This document shows positions 8,447-17,061 of a DNA stretch of 64,000 nt, in pieces; within the stretch, counting starts at the first letter, position 1; each line of letters starts with the position of its first letter. This DNA comes from CAVXTT01 sp963764685 (GTDB lineage Bacteria; Bacteroidota; Ignavibacteria; Ignavibacteriales; Ignavibacteriaceae). The DNA lies in contig CAVXTT010000008.1 in NCBI GenBank assembly GCA_963764685.1, forward strand, positions 16,665-80,664, written 5' to 3'. The notes below the pieces were generated by a model that had not been told where the DNA came from, ran no database searches, and worked only from the letters and a program-made list of their open reading frames with translations. Made by a program: the position numbers and the translations under genes.

Positions 8447-9037
8447 ATGCCGCAAATAATGGTTCCCCCATCACCGCCGCGTTTATCTTCAAGTGAATTA
8501 CGACAAAGGATCGCACCATTTAATATTGACAGAGATTTATACCCTGTTTTAGTTATCGGGATCAGAGGGTATTATTTAAATTCAATGGGCGCTCCTGGTA
8601 TAAACGACAGGGGAATGTATGACGATGCAATTTTTATAGAAAGCCAGTATGTAACTGCCGCATTTAACGGCAACACGGATCCGTCCAGGATTAAAAAAGG
8701 AACCGGTTTTAACGCCGGGAAAGGAATGGCAGTATTGAAGCCGGGGATATGGTTCGCACACCGGTTTGATCAACATAACGGGAAATATTTAGCTTTATGC
8801 CAGCGCTGCGGAGATGTAGTGGTCATAAGAGATGGTGATCCGCCATATGAGGACAGAGGCATGTTTGGGATAAATATTCATAAAGGCGGTTACAACACAA
8901 CATCAAGCCTTGGATGCCAGACAATCCACCCCTCTCAGTGGGAGAGTTTCATAAACCTGGCTGTCGACCAAACGAAACGGTATTACGGTAATGATTGGAG
9001 AAAAAAAACAATTCCTTATATATTATTAGAAAATTGA
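8447..9037 (+). CDS. Putative L,D-transpeptidase-like / murein-acting protein
   Basis: 196 aa. The C-terminal region has FGINIHKGG followed by TTSSLGCQTIHPSQW, a His...Ser-x-Gly-Cys pattern like the active site of L,D-transpeptidase-type enzymes (catalytic Cys in SxGC). The spacing from His to Cys is shorter than in classic YkuD domains, so this may be a distinct family. There is no signal peptide, unusual for an enzyme acting on the cell wall; export would need another route. ATG 8447 follows GTGAGGAGG. It ends in a hairpin terminator. Its place between two phospholipase-type genes suggests a shared envelope target (inference). Confidence 0.5.
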   Translation: MPQIMVPPSPPRLSSSELRQRIAPFNIDRDLYPVLVIGIRGYYLNSMGAPGINDRGMYDDAIFIESQYVTAAFNGNTDPSRIKKGTGFNAGKGMAVLKPGIWFAHRFDQHNGKYLALCQRCGDVVVIRDGDPPYEDRGMFGINIHKGGYNTTSSLGCQTIHPSQWESFINLAVDQTKRYYGNDWRKKTIPYILLEN

Positions 9038-9068
9038 GGAGATATTTGATCTTGATCTCCTCATCTTT
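9035..9068 (+). terminator. Intra-operon hairpin terminator
   Basis: A 9-bp stem, TGAGGAGAT (9035-9043) and ATCTCCTCA (9055-9063), is followed by TCTTTTT. It overlaps the stop codon of the preceding gene. As the next gene begins 49 nt from that stop, this may lower expression of the distal genes rather than end the operon. Confidence 0.7.
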
Positions 9069-9085
9069 TTAGAAAGGATTATTAT

Positions 9086-10069
9086 ATGGCCAGCGGCATC
9101 ACCCACATTTTACTTATGAAATCCATACAAAGTATACTGCCTGCGGGGGGATTGAAGAAACAACTGCAGTCGGGGCGGGACTTTTTACAGGTCGGTGCCG
9201 TTGGGCCTGATCTGCCATATGCAAGCATTGCCGATGATGATTTCTTTTTCAGCACTCAAAGTGATCTTGCCGATAAGTTCCATTACGATAAAACGAACCA
9301 ACTTGTGCTGCAGGCATTCCGGGAAATTAAAAGCCAGGCAAAGACATTATCACAAAGAGAGAAGCGGTTCCTGTTCTCATTTTTCTTAGGATTTGCTTCT
9401 CATATTATCGCAGACGGTATTATTCATCCGTTTGTGAGGGATAAAGTTGGTAATTATCGTGAGCACCAGACCGAACATAGAGTCCTGGAAATGCAGCTTG
9501 ATGTCCTGCTGTTTTATCATTTAACTAAAAGAAGCAATGCACCGATAAACTTAAATTATTCGAATATCCATGATGAGCTAATTAATTTCAATAATGATTT
9601 CTATCCTGAAGTTGATGTCGTACTTAATTTGTTCAGCAGATTAATATACAAGGTTTATAACCTTCATTATGAACCTTCCTTAATAAAAAGCTGGATCAGA
9701 GGACTTCATAATATGTTTGGTGTTGCCGAAGGTGACCATCCTAAAATTTACAGAATTGCGGGATTCATTAATAATTTTCTTTTTTCAGATTATAACGACC
9801 TGCGGAATAAATACAACGATATTTTAGTTCTGAAAAAGCCGGTAGACAGGGATTATAACTTTCTAAGGCAAAGTCAAATCAATTTTTTCGATGATTGTTT
9901 ACCGCAATTTTATAAGAGATTTATTCCTTTAGCCTTTAAATGCTATGATTATATCTACAACGATGAAATTGAACTGGCCGGCGGGGATATCCCCCTTATC
10001 GACCTGGATACAGGGAGGGATTTGACGTTTAATAATGATTTGGATTTAATACCGGTATTGTGGAGTTGA
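9086..10069 (+). CDS. Zinc-dependent phospholipase C family protein
   Basis: 327 aa. It has the metal-ligand pattern of the zinc-dependent phospholipase C family (PF00882 type): His7 in GITHIL, Asp42 in GPDLPY, His67 in FHYD, and FASHIIADGIIHP with His106, Asp110 and His114. HRVLEMQLDVLL (131-142) adds further conserved acidic residues. Family members hydrolyse phospholipid head groups or are uncharacterised relatives. No signal peptide is seen, so it would act inside the cell or need export by a partner. ATG 9086 follows AGAAAGGATTATTAT. It overlaps the end of the operon with the lipoprotein gene that follows. Confidence 0.85.
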   Translation: MASGITHILLMKSIQSILPAGGLKKQLQSGRDFLQVGAVGPDLPYASIADDDFFFSTQSDLADKFHYDKTNQLVLQAFREIKSQAKTLSQREKRFLFSFFLGFASHIIADGIIHPFVRDKVGNYREHQTEHRVLEMQLDVLLFYHLTKRSNAPINLNYSNIHDELINFNNDFYPEVDVVLNLFSRLIYKVYNLHYEPSLIKSWIRGLHNMFGVAEGDHPKIYRIAGFINNFLFSDYNDLRNKYNDILVLKKPVDRDYNFLRQSQINFFDDCLPQFYKRFIPLAFKCYDYIYNDEIELAGGDIPLIDLDTGRDLTFNNDLDLIPVLWS

Positions 10070-10071
10070 AT

Positions 10072-10500
10072 ATGAAACTGATAACAGGACTTTTAGCTTT
10101 GTTTTTATTTTCCGGATGTACCTGTACCACAAACCTGGAATATCATCCGGATCAGGATTTCCTAAGCGACCTTGGGTCAGAAAATAACCGTATTGCCGGG
10201 GATTTGTACCTGGATTATTTTGATCAGGATTTATCGGGTCTAACCTACGATTATTATCTTACTTTTATTACTAAGAACGAAGCCCCTTCTGCGGAAAGGT
10301 TTTCTACAATAGTGAAGAATGCAGATTACCATTATTTTATATCTCGAAAAGAATTCTTTGTCATAGCTTTATACTACAAAAAAGAAAATACGATAATATG
10401 CGATAATTCAGATACTTCGTTTCTCGATTCGTTAAAGGTATACCATACTAATGATTCTATTCCTGAATTATCACAATTCGCCCGCACATTAATTAAATAA
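10072..10500 (+). CDS. Small lipoprotein, unknown
   Basis: 142 aa from ATG 10072. A longer GTG start at 10060 is possible, but GGAG at 10062-10065 places the ribosome on the ATG, and the hydrophobic stretch then begins at residue 2. Lipobox FSGC at about residue 18, then CTCTT. The mature part has no recognised motif. It begins 2 nt after the phospholipase stop, and is the last gene of the operon. Confidence 0.7.
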   Translation: MKLITGLLALFLFSGCTCTTNLEYHPDQDFLSDLGSENNRIAGDLYLDYFDQDLSGLTYDYYLTFITKNEAPSAERFSTIVKNADYHYFISRKEFFVIALYYKKENTIICDNSDTSFLDSLKVYHTNDSIPELSQFARTLIK

Positions 10501-10904
10501 GTATGCCCTACTAAATCACTAAGTTACTAAGTCACAAAATGTTCAGTTCTTAGTTCTTGGTTCTTAGTTCCTGGTTTTTATTTTCTTATGTGCCCTATGC
10601 TGTCTTAACTATGTGCCTAATGTGGTAAAATGTCTTTTCCTAATTGGATGGACTGCCGGTTATCTCGATACATTTCCTCGCGGACCTGCCTACCGCAGGC
10701 AGGCTCGGAACACTCGATAACCTTAATTTTCTGAGGGATTAAAGGATTAACAGGATAATCTCAAAAACATTTCCCCTTCTGAGCCAAAACTCCAATACAC
10801 TTTCCTTACTCCGTCCGCACGACCGCACCTCCGCACGAAATGAATTATTAATAATAATAGTTGTAATAATAGAACCGCCTGTTTATTTTACCCCTACTTA
10901 AAGA
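10501..10904. other. Repeat-bearing intergenic region
   Basis: 404 bp without a gene. It holds simple-word repeats (CTAAGTTACTAAGTCAC, TTCTTAGTTCTTGG), a reverse copy of the GGTTATC hairpin (10658-10722) with the CCTGCCT/AGGCAGG palindrome inside it, and a GTCCGCACGACCGCACC tract near 10815. Confidence 0.65.
10658..10722. repeat. GGTTATC hairpin repeat carrying a nested CCTGCCT palindrome
   Basis: Outer arms GGTTATC (10658-10664) and GATAACC (10716-10722) pair perfectly. Compared with the copy at 57207-57251, the centre is longer by the palindrome CCTGCCTACCGCAGGCAGG (10685-10703), as if the small palindrome had inserted into the hairpin. Confidence 0.7.
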
Positions 10905-11787
10905 TTGGGCTTTACTTTGTTTGATTTCCAGTCAAAATTCAAGCGGCAGATAGAGATATTAGGACTTTGTTTATCCGACCGTGTACCGAAACCGGTAAAG
11001 ACATTTGATCTTGCCGGCATCTTCAATGTTGAAGAGCTGACCATTAAAAGAGACCTGCTCGATCTCCGCTCTTACGGTATCGATATCCACTCCCACAAAA
11101 AAACAGGCGTAACACTCGACAATCCCATACCCAAAGAAAAACTTTCCGACCTCATCCTTCATTACAGCAGTTTAAACCACGACCATTACCATCAGGACAA
11201 ATGCACAAATTTATTAGTTGAAAAGCTCGGCACAACGGCACTGGCGAACCTGGTGCTTCTGCAGCGCTGCATCGATAACAATGAAACCGCGCATGGTTGA
11301 TTACAACAAGGCGGGGGAGAGGATTGAAAGAGGTAAGCAGGTTGACCCTGTATTTATATTCCAGGGGGAAGGCAGCTACCGGCTGATTGTCCTTTCCGGC
11401 GGAAAAGTAAAGCAGCTGCTTGTTGATAAGATCTTATCTGTAACCCCCACCGGGCGGAGGTTCAGGAGGGAGGAATACGATATAAGCGATCTATTCAGGT
11501 ATGCCTGGAAAAGCTGGATAGGGAGCGACCGGTACTGTGTAAAATTGTGGATGTCCCCCTACTGGGCAGAAAAAGTAACTCCCCGTATGCTGGCAGGCGA
11601 TCAGGTGATATTAACAAACGACGACGGCTCGATAATATTCCAATGCACTGTAAATTCTTTGAACGAGATCGCCGGCTGGATAGTAAGCAGGGGAGAAGGA
11701 ATAAAAGTTATTGAACCGGAGGAGCTGAAGAATAAAGTGCTGGAACTGGCGGATGGGGTTATGAAGAATTATGCAAGTGTTAATTAA
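10905..11787 (+). pseudogene. WYL-domain transcription regulator, frameshifted
   Basis: Two overlapping frames together form one WYL regulator of about 293 aa. Frame 1 (10905-11300) carries an N-terminal helix-turn-helix (FDLAGIFNVEELTIKRDLL) and ends LLQRCIDNNETAHG. Frame 2 resumes at MVDYNKAGERIERG with the WYL core and a C-terminal extension to 11787. Removing one C near 11293 gives the natural join IDNNETAMVDYNKAG. A +1 slip at GGT TGA would also bridge them, but no upstream slip stimulator is seen. The start is TTG 10905, directly after an in-frame TAA, with no clear ribosome site. WYL proteins are ligand-sensing regulators, often near defence genes. Confidence 0.75.
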
Positions 11788-11817
11788 TTTTTTTCATAAA
11801 ACAAATTTTGAGGGTTT

Positions 11818-12138
11818 ATGATAAGAATTACTATTATACCTGAGGGGGATGAAAAACTATACGGTCTGATGATCAAAAAGGAACTGGACCTCCGAAAAAG
11901 AAAATTAGGTACCTTGCACAGAAAAGGTAAAAAGAAAAAAGATCAGGATAAATGGTTCCATACTAAAAAAGAAGGATGGATAAATTTTGAAAGTACCCTG
12001 GGCGGTGTTGTGGTTGCCACTATTCAATCCAAAAACACAGATAAGGAATGGGATTTATTAACCGCATTTGTAGGATTTATCTATCGCCATTTTAATAAAC
12101 AGGTTAGAACCATTACACTGGATCTAAAAACCGGGTAA
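11818..12138 (+). CDS. Hypothetical protein downstream of WYL gene
   Basis: 106 aa, strongly basic in the middle (RKRKLGTLHRKGKKKKDQDK), with an alpha/beta C-terminal part (GGVVVATIQSKN...YRHFNKQVRTITLDL). GAGGGTTT stands 0-7 nt before ATG 11818. It lies 30 nt after the WYL gene and is probably co-transcribed. No family recognised. Confidence 0.65.
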   Translation: MIRITIIPEGDEKLYGLMIKKELDLRKRKLGTLHRKGKKKKDQDKWFHTKKEGWINFESTLGGVVVATIQSKNTDKEWDLLTAFVGFIYRHFNKQVRTITLDLKTG

Positions 12139-12242
12139 TTGAAAATAAGTGCTTCTCTCTTAGGAAAATTCCAGGAGACGAGGCATTTAGTTTTTTATTA
12201 TATCTATAAAACGGAGTAATCCTGGTATATACTCCCGGAAAT

Positions 12243-12267
12243 AAAAACCCCCGCTAAGGAGCGGGGG
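12243..12267 (-). terminator. Rho-independent terminator of the beta-propeller gene
   Basis: A perfect 8-bp stem, CCCCCGCT (12248-12255) and AGCGGGGG (12260-12267), with loop AAGG. Read on the minus strand it is followed by TTTTTA. It lies about 175 bp past the stop of the minus-strand gene ending at 12442. The rest of the 12139-12441 gap shows nothing else. Confidence 0.85.
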
Positions 12268-12441
12268 GAGGGGAAAATATGTATTCTGATTGGAGGCAGA
12301 ATAAAACATTTTTTCCTGCTTCGAACTTAATAACCCTCCTGCTTAAATGCAAATTAAAAACATAAGTAAGCCGAGGGGTATCCTTCCTAGGAATTTTAAA
12401 GTTCTTTGATCAGAAAGGTTAACTTCTCCATTCCGGAATTT

Positions 12442-14646
12442 TTATTTCATCAGAGCCATCTTTTTTGTTTCAACAAAAGAGCCAACGCTTAATTGATAGA
12501 AGTATATTCCGCTTGGAAGACTTCCTGCATTCCACGTTATTTCATAACTACCTGCCGGTTTCTCTGTGCTGACAAGTGTTTCTATTTCATTTCCCAGGAT
12601 ATCAAAAACTTTTAATGTTACGTAGGACGTCCGGGGAAGAGAGTATTTTATAGTTGTCGAGGGGTTAAAAGGGTTTGGATAATTCTGTTTTAGCCCGAAC
12701 TCCAATGGAACTGATTCAGTTTCATTTTCAACAGATGTGGTTGAGTTAATACTTCTGAATATTCCTCCTTCGGTTGCTGCGTATACATACCCTTCGGGAT
12801 CCATACCGAAAGTACGGATGATCTTGTTAGGCATTCCTTCATTTAAGGGATTCCAAATGCCGCCGCTGTCGGATGAATAGAATACTCCCGCCCCGTCTGT
12901 CCCCGCAAAAATATTTCCTGCCGGGCTAACCAGAAGGGAAGAGACGTTTTTATCGGGGACCAGCCCGCTGCTGACTTCAGTCCAGCTGTTACCTCCATCA
13001 GTAGACTTAAAAGCTCCTGCATTGCCTTCCCACCAGTAACCGGTGCCTGCGAAGATATCACCCCCTGAATTAAGCGCTACAGTCTGAACATTGGTATTTG
13101 TCAGACCGTTATTCATATCTATCCAGCTTTCGCCATTATTCGTTGACTTGAATATGCCTCTTTCATAATCGCTTCCGGCATAAATATGACCACTTGAATT
13201 TATAGCCAGCGCTATCACGAGCTGATGCGTTAAACCATTATTCTTTACAACCCAGGTTTCACCATTATCGGTAGATCTGAAAAGACCCCCGCTCCCGTAG
13301 TATGTACCCGCAAAAATATGATCGCTGGAATTTATCGCCAGAGCCCGGATATCGATATCACCAGTTAAACCGCTGCTCACTTCCGTCCAGTTTTCTCCGT
13401 TATTAGTTGACCGGAAAACAACTCCGCCGGTGCCCCATACGTAATCTGTTCCGGCAAAGATATATCCGCTTGAATTTATTGCCAGGGCTCTGACATACTT
13501 ACCCGTTAGACCGTTGTTAATTTCGGTCCAGGTATTCCCTTTATCCTCTGAGCGGAAGATCCCTATCCCGTAGGAACCTGCAAACATATCCCCTTCTGAG
13601 TTAAATACGAGAGAACGGATATCGACAGCTGCTAGTCCGTTATTTGTATGCAACCAGTTGTCCCCGTTATCGGCTGATCTGAAGATCCCTCCGTTAAAAT
13701 AAGATCCGCTGAAAACATATCCGCCTGCAGCGGCCAGTGAAATTGAAAATGGAGTTGTTAAGCCGTTGTTTATTTGGGTCCAGTTATCACCGTTGTTTAG
13801 TGAACGGAATATGCCGTTGCCGTATGATCCTGCAAATACATCATCATCAGAATTAACAGCAAGGGCATTGAAATTCTGTGAAAGTATTAAGCCGTTGTGC
13901 ACCGCAGACCAGCTGCTGCCGTTATCTGTTGAACGGAAAACGCCGAGGTCTGTTCCCAGGAGGTCCATTCCCGCGAATATATAGCCACTGGAGTTTATGA
14001 CTAAAGATATAGCCATCGGGTTTGTGAGGCCGTTATTAACTTCAACCCAGTTCTCTCCGTTATCGGTCGAACGGAAAATCCTTCCTTCACCGGTTGTCCA
14101 GGTAGATGCCGCAGCAAAAATATGATCGCTTGAATTTACAGCTAAAGCCTGGACATAAGTTTTATCTCCTAGTCCGTTGTTTACAAGTGTCCAGCTTGCA
14201 CCGTTATCTGTGGAGCGGAATATACCTCCTCCTTCAAATGTCCCTGCGAAGATAGTGTTGTTGGACGTAACAGCCACAGATCGTATTGCAGTAAATGTCA
14301 AGCCGTGATTCATTTGAGTCCAGTTGCTGCCGTTATCGGTTGAAATGAAAATTCCATCCTCAGCAGTACCGGCTATAATGTTTCCGTTCGGACTGATTGC
14401 AAGCCCGTATATATCAGTTGCTGTAAGGCCGTTATTCATTCTCATCCAATTCTCCCCATTATCGGGTGACCGGAAAACACCTGCGGCTTTTGTCCCCGCG
14501 AAAATATTTCCTGATGAATCTACAGCCAATGTTCTAACATCACCTCCGAAGGGACCACTAACCGCCTCCCAGAAATTTTGAGAGAACATATCATTATTAA
14601 TGGTCAGTGCCGTAACCAGGATAAAAACAATATATAAACTTCTCAT
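12442..14646 (-). CDS. Secreted BNR/sortilin-like beta-propeller with T9SS sorting domain
   Basis: 734 aa from ATG 14646, chosen because GGAG sits 8 nt upstream; the ATG at 14658 would put four extra residues before the signal peptide. After a signal sequence (SLYIVFILVTALTI) come about 14 repeats of ~45 aa built on ALAINSSGHIFAGT...GIFRSTDNGENW, the Asp-box-like sensor fold of BNR/VPS10 propellers. The last ~80 residues are a type A T9SS sorting domain (KQNYPNPFNPSTTIKYSLP...SGIYFYQL...KKMALMK), so the protein should be exported and anchored at the cell surface or released. It stands alone with its own terminator. The substrate is unknown. Confidence 0.9.
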   Translation of the reverse strand: MRSLYIVFILVTALTINNDMFSQNFWEAVSGPFGGDVRTLAVDSSGNIFAGTKAAGVFRSPDNGENWMRMNNGLTATDIYGLAISPNGNIIAGTAEDGIFISTDNGSNWTQMNHGLTFTAIRSVAVTSNNTIFAGTFEGGGIFRSTDNGASWTLVNNGLGDKTYVQALAVNSSDHIFAAASTWTTGEGRIFRSTDNGENWVEVNNGLTNPMAISLVINSSGYIFAGMDLLGTDLGVFRSTDNGSSWSAVHNGLILSQNFNALAVNSDDDVFAGSYGNGIFRSLNNGDNWTQINNGLTTPFSISLAAAGGYVFSGSYFNGGIFRSADNGDNWLHTNNGLAAVDIRSLVFNSEGDMFAGSYGIGIFRSEDKGNTWTEINNGLTGKYVRALAINSSGYIFAGTDYVWGTGGVVFRSTNNGENWTEVSSGLTGDIDIRALAINSSDHIFAGTYYGSGGLFRSTDNGETWVVKNNGLTHQLVIALAINSSGHIYAGSDYERGIFKSTNNGESWIDMNNGLTNTNVQTVALNSGGDIFAGTGYWWEGNAGAFKSTDGGNSWTEVSSGLVPDKNVSSLLVSPAGNIFAGTDGAGVFYSSDSGGIWNPLNEGMPNKIIRTFGMDPEGYVYAATEGGIFRSINSTTSVENETESVPLEFGLKQNYPNPFNPSTTIKYSLPRTSYVTLKVFDILGNEIETLVSTEKPAGSYEITWNAGSLPSGIYFYQLSVGSFVETKKMALMK

Positions 14647-15073
14647 TGCCTGCTCCATTTTATAATTTGTTAATATTCTTTAACTAAATCCGGTTTTTTC
14701 ATCTTCGTATTCTTAAACGGTCAAAAAAGCATTATTCCGATAAAACCGGAATAAATTTATAAGAGCTATTGTAAAATCAGAATTTTCGATCACTATAGAT
14801 GACATATCAAATTTCTGAATACCTTCGTTTCCGGATGAAACTATTACCAATGTTATCAGAGATGAGCATTTTAATAGCGAGATCATTTGTCTCTTTTTCT
14901 TCTGAAGTTCAAATTAAAGAAAATATGGCAATCGTGCATTAATTATAAATGTCCGGTTGGAGATTTGTATCACAATTCCGAAGGCAAACTATCATTCCCC
15001 CTTGCGCAACCAATCTTTTGCATATATATTAGCAACCAGAGGGTTGCGGATATAATTAATTAAAAACAAACAA
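14647..15073. other. Intergenic region between divergent genes
   Basis: 427 bp between the divergent beta-propeller and ArsR-type genes. AT-rich, should hold both promoters. I see no repeat, hairpin or operator that I can support. Confidence 0.5.
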
Positions 15074-15391
15074 ATGAAAAGAGATATTTTCCAGGCGGTT
15101 GCCGATCCCACGAGACGAAGGATATTAAGCCTTACGGCATTAAGGGCAATGACGCCTAATGAGCTTGCTGAGAATTTCAATACTACCAGGCAGGCGGTTT
15201 CCAAGCATATAAGGATACTTGCCGAATGCAGTCTCCTGGAACAGGAACGTACCGGGAGGGAAATTTATTACCGCCTTAAGCCGGGGAAAATGAAACAATT
15301 CGATAAATGGCTTGAACCGTTCCGATTAATGTGGGAGGAACGATTCAGTGAGCTGGATAAATTATTAAAAGCAGATAAACATAAAAAATAA
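15074..15391 (+). CDS. ArsR-type winged-helix transcription regulator
   Basis: 105 aa. The family opening IFQAVADPTRRRILSLT is followed by helix-turn-helix LAENFNTTRQAVSKHIRIL and wing REIYYRLKPGKM. No metal-binding cysteine pair (ELCVCDL type) is present, so it probably does not sense metals by the classic site. It lies 14 nt before an AHSA1-type gene. That pairing is common, and the regulator normally controls its own operon. ATG 15074 has a weak upstream site. Confidence 0.88.
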   Translation: MKRDIFQAVADPTRRRILSLTALRAMTPNELAENFNTTRQAVSKHIRILAECSLLEQERTGREIYYRLKPGKMKQFDKWLEPFRLMWEERFSELDKLLKADKHKK

Positions 15392-15405
15392 AAGGAGATA
15401 GTACG

Positions 15406-15897
15406 ATGGAATTCATTAAAGATCTGAAGAACAAAAAGATTTTTGTTAAAAGGGAATTCAGTGCTTCCCCTGAGGAAGTCTGGAAAGCATGGACCAGCAG
15501 CGAGATACTCGACCAGTGGTGGGCACCGAAACCCTGGAAAGCAAAAACAAAATCAATGGACTTCCGTGAAGGAGGATATTGGCTCTATGCGATGATGGGA
15601 CCGGAAGGGGAACAGCACTTCGCCCGTGCGGATTATGAAAAGATCGTCCCGTTCAAAAGCTTTGCCGGTCAGGATTCCTTCTGCGATGAAAAAGGAAACA
15701 TCATTCCGGATCCCCCCGGCATGCACTGGAAAGCTGTTTTTGAGAAATCCGGCTCCGGTACTGTGGTAAGCGTCGAGATCACATTCAAAAAAGAAGCAGA
15801 TCTTGAGAAAATTATCGAGATGGGCTTTAAAGAAGGGTTTACCGCTGCGCTTGGTAACCTTGATGAAATATTTGAAAAACAGTACCAAAAAGGTTAA
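15406..15897 (+). CDS. SRPBCC / AHSA1-domain protein
   Basis: 163 aa. FSASPEEVWKAWTSSEIL followed by DQWWAPKPW is the standard start of the AHSA1 (activator of Hsp90 ATPase-like) branch of the START-like superfamily, which binds hydrophobic ligands in a deep pocket. The C-terminal GFTAALGNLDEIFEK helix fits the fold. GGAGATAG precedes ATG 15406. Co-transcribed with the ArsR-type regulator. Ligand unknown. Confidence 0.88.
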   Translation: MEFIKDLKNKKIFVKREFSASPEEVWKAWTSSEILDQWWAPKPWKAKTKSMDFREGGYWLYAMMGPEGEQHFARADYEKIVPFKSFAGQDSFCDEKGNIIPDPPGMHWKAVFEKSGSGTVVSVEITFKKEADLEKIIEMGFKEGFTAALGNLDEIFEKQYQKG

Positions 15898-16186
15898 GTG
15901 CTGATGTGCGGAAATGCGGAAGTGCGGAGCTTTGAAGGTGCCGGCACATTTCTCACTTTAAACCATTGGGCTAAAGCCCGGTTTGTTGAGTAAGCTTTCA
16001 ACGATCTGAAGATCGTGGCAATTCCTTGAAGACCCCCTGGGTTCTGCTGATTTTAACTAAAAACCAAGAACTAAGAACCAAGAACCGCACTAAACTCTCA
16101 AAATAAATTAGATTTTACGCCAACTTTTCCCCTCCCCGGTTGTATTTACATAAAACATTTGCATTAGTTTCCAGGAAAATTAAGGG

Positions 16187-16462
16187 TTGTATATATTGGT
16201 ACCATTTTCAACTACTCAGAAAGTAAATTTGAGCAGAAAAGCATTCTGCCGGTTAATAAATAGTTATCTGCAGGATAAAATCAGTGCAGAGGAATTCTGG
16301 ACTGAGCATAAAAAGCTGGATATGACGTTTATCTCAATCGCTGCAAAGTCTGACAGGATAAATCCCATAAATATATTATTAGAACAGGGCTCGCAGGATT
16401 CCTGGACAAGGAGATCAACAATGCTCTCAGGGAACGTCGGCGGGAATTTTCCTTCGGAATAA
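16187..16462 (+). CDS. Hypothetical protein
   Basis: 91 aa from TTG 16187. The sequence (SRKAFCRLINSYLQDKISAEEFWTEHKKLD) is helical and protein-like, unlike nearby repeat-derived frames. There is an AAGGG just before the TTG. No family recognised. The region between 15898 and 16186 holds only simple-word repeats such as AACCAAGAACTAAGAACC. Confidence 0.4.
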   Translation: MYILVPFSTTQKVNLSRKAFCRLINSYLQDKISAEEFWTEHKKLDMTFISIAAKSDRINPINILLEQGSQDSWTRRSTMLSGNVGGNFPSE

Positions 16463-16596
16463 TTTAAGAAAAGTGTGCGGTCGTATCCCGGTCCGTAGTT
16501 GTTGATAGCTGCGGAAATTCGTGAAGGTATAAAACGTGCGGATATTACCTGCCTGCTTGGCAGGCTCTCGAATTATCGAGCCATCAAACTAAATTT

Positions 16597-17049
16597 TTAC
16601 TTTTTGTATTCTTTCAAGTATCCCTTAAATTCGATCCGGTGAGATTCCTCCATCGCAAGTAACCTTATACATAGATCCTGGGTAACATAATCTTTCCCTT
16701 CGCACAATCTAATTAGTTTATTATACTGTTCGATAGCCCCCTCTTCAGCTTTGATCACTCCCTCGATTACTGAGATAACATCAGTTGTATCCTCTTTTGT
16801 TTGCAGGGAACTCTGGGTAGGTTTAAAATTCTCAGAGCCTGGGACCGTACCACCGAGCTCTTTTATTCTTTTAGCGAGCGATTGTGCGTGCCCGATCTCT
16901 TCAGTTATATCAACCGCTAAAGATTTTTTTATCTCCTCTGCCCTTACCCCGTCAAGGTTTACAGAATTTGATATATAATTGATTACAGTTTCTATTTCCA
17001 TCCAATAGCTCTTAACGAGGTTCTGGATTATTTTATTATTTTCTGCCAT
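16597..17049 (-). CDS. Ferritin-like domain protein
   Basis: 150 aa, four-helix-bundle pattern with ferritin-like metal ligands: Glu18 in YWMEIETVINY, EEIGHAQ near residue 51, AEEGAIEQYN near 101 and MEESHRIEF near 133. These two EXXH-type pairs fit a di-iron site, as in bacterioferritin/rubrerythrin relatives. GAGGAGATAG precedes ATG 17049. It follows the nucleoside phosphorylase gene with a 12-nt gap on the same strand. Likely iron storage or oxidative-stress related, by family. Confidence 0.82.
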   Translation of the reverse strand: MAENNKIIQNLVKSYWMEIETVINYISNSVNLDGVRAEEIKKSLAVDITEEIGHAQSLAKRIKELGGTVPGSENFKPTQSSLQTKEDTTDVISVIEGVIKAEEGAIEQYNKLIRLCEGKDYVTQDLCIRLLAMEESHRIEFKGYLKEYKK

Positions 17050-17061
17050 TTCTATCTCCTC

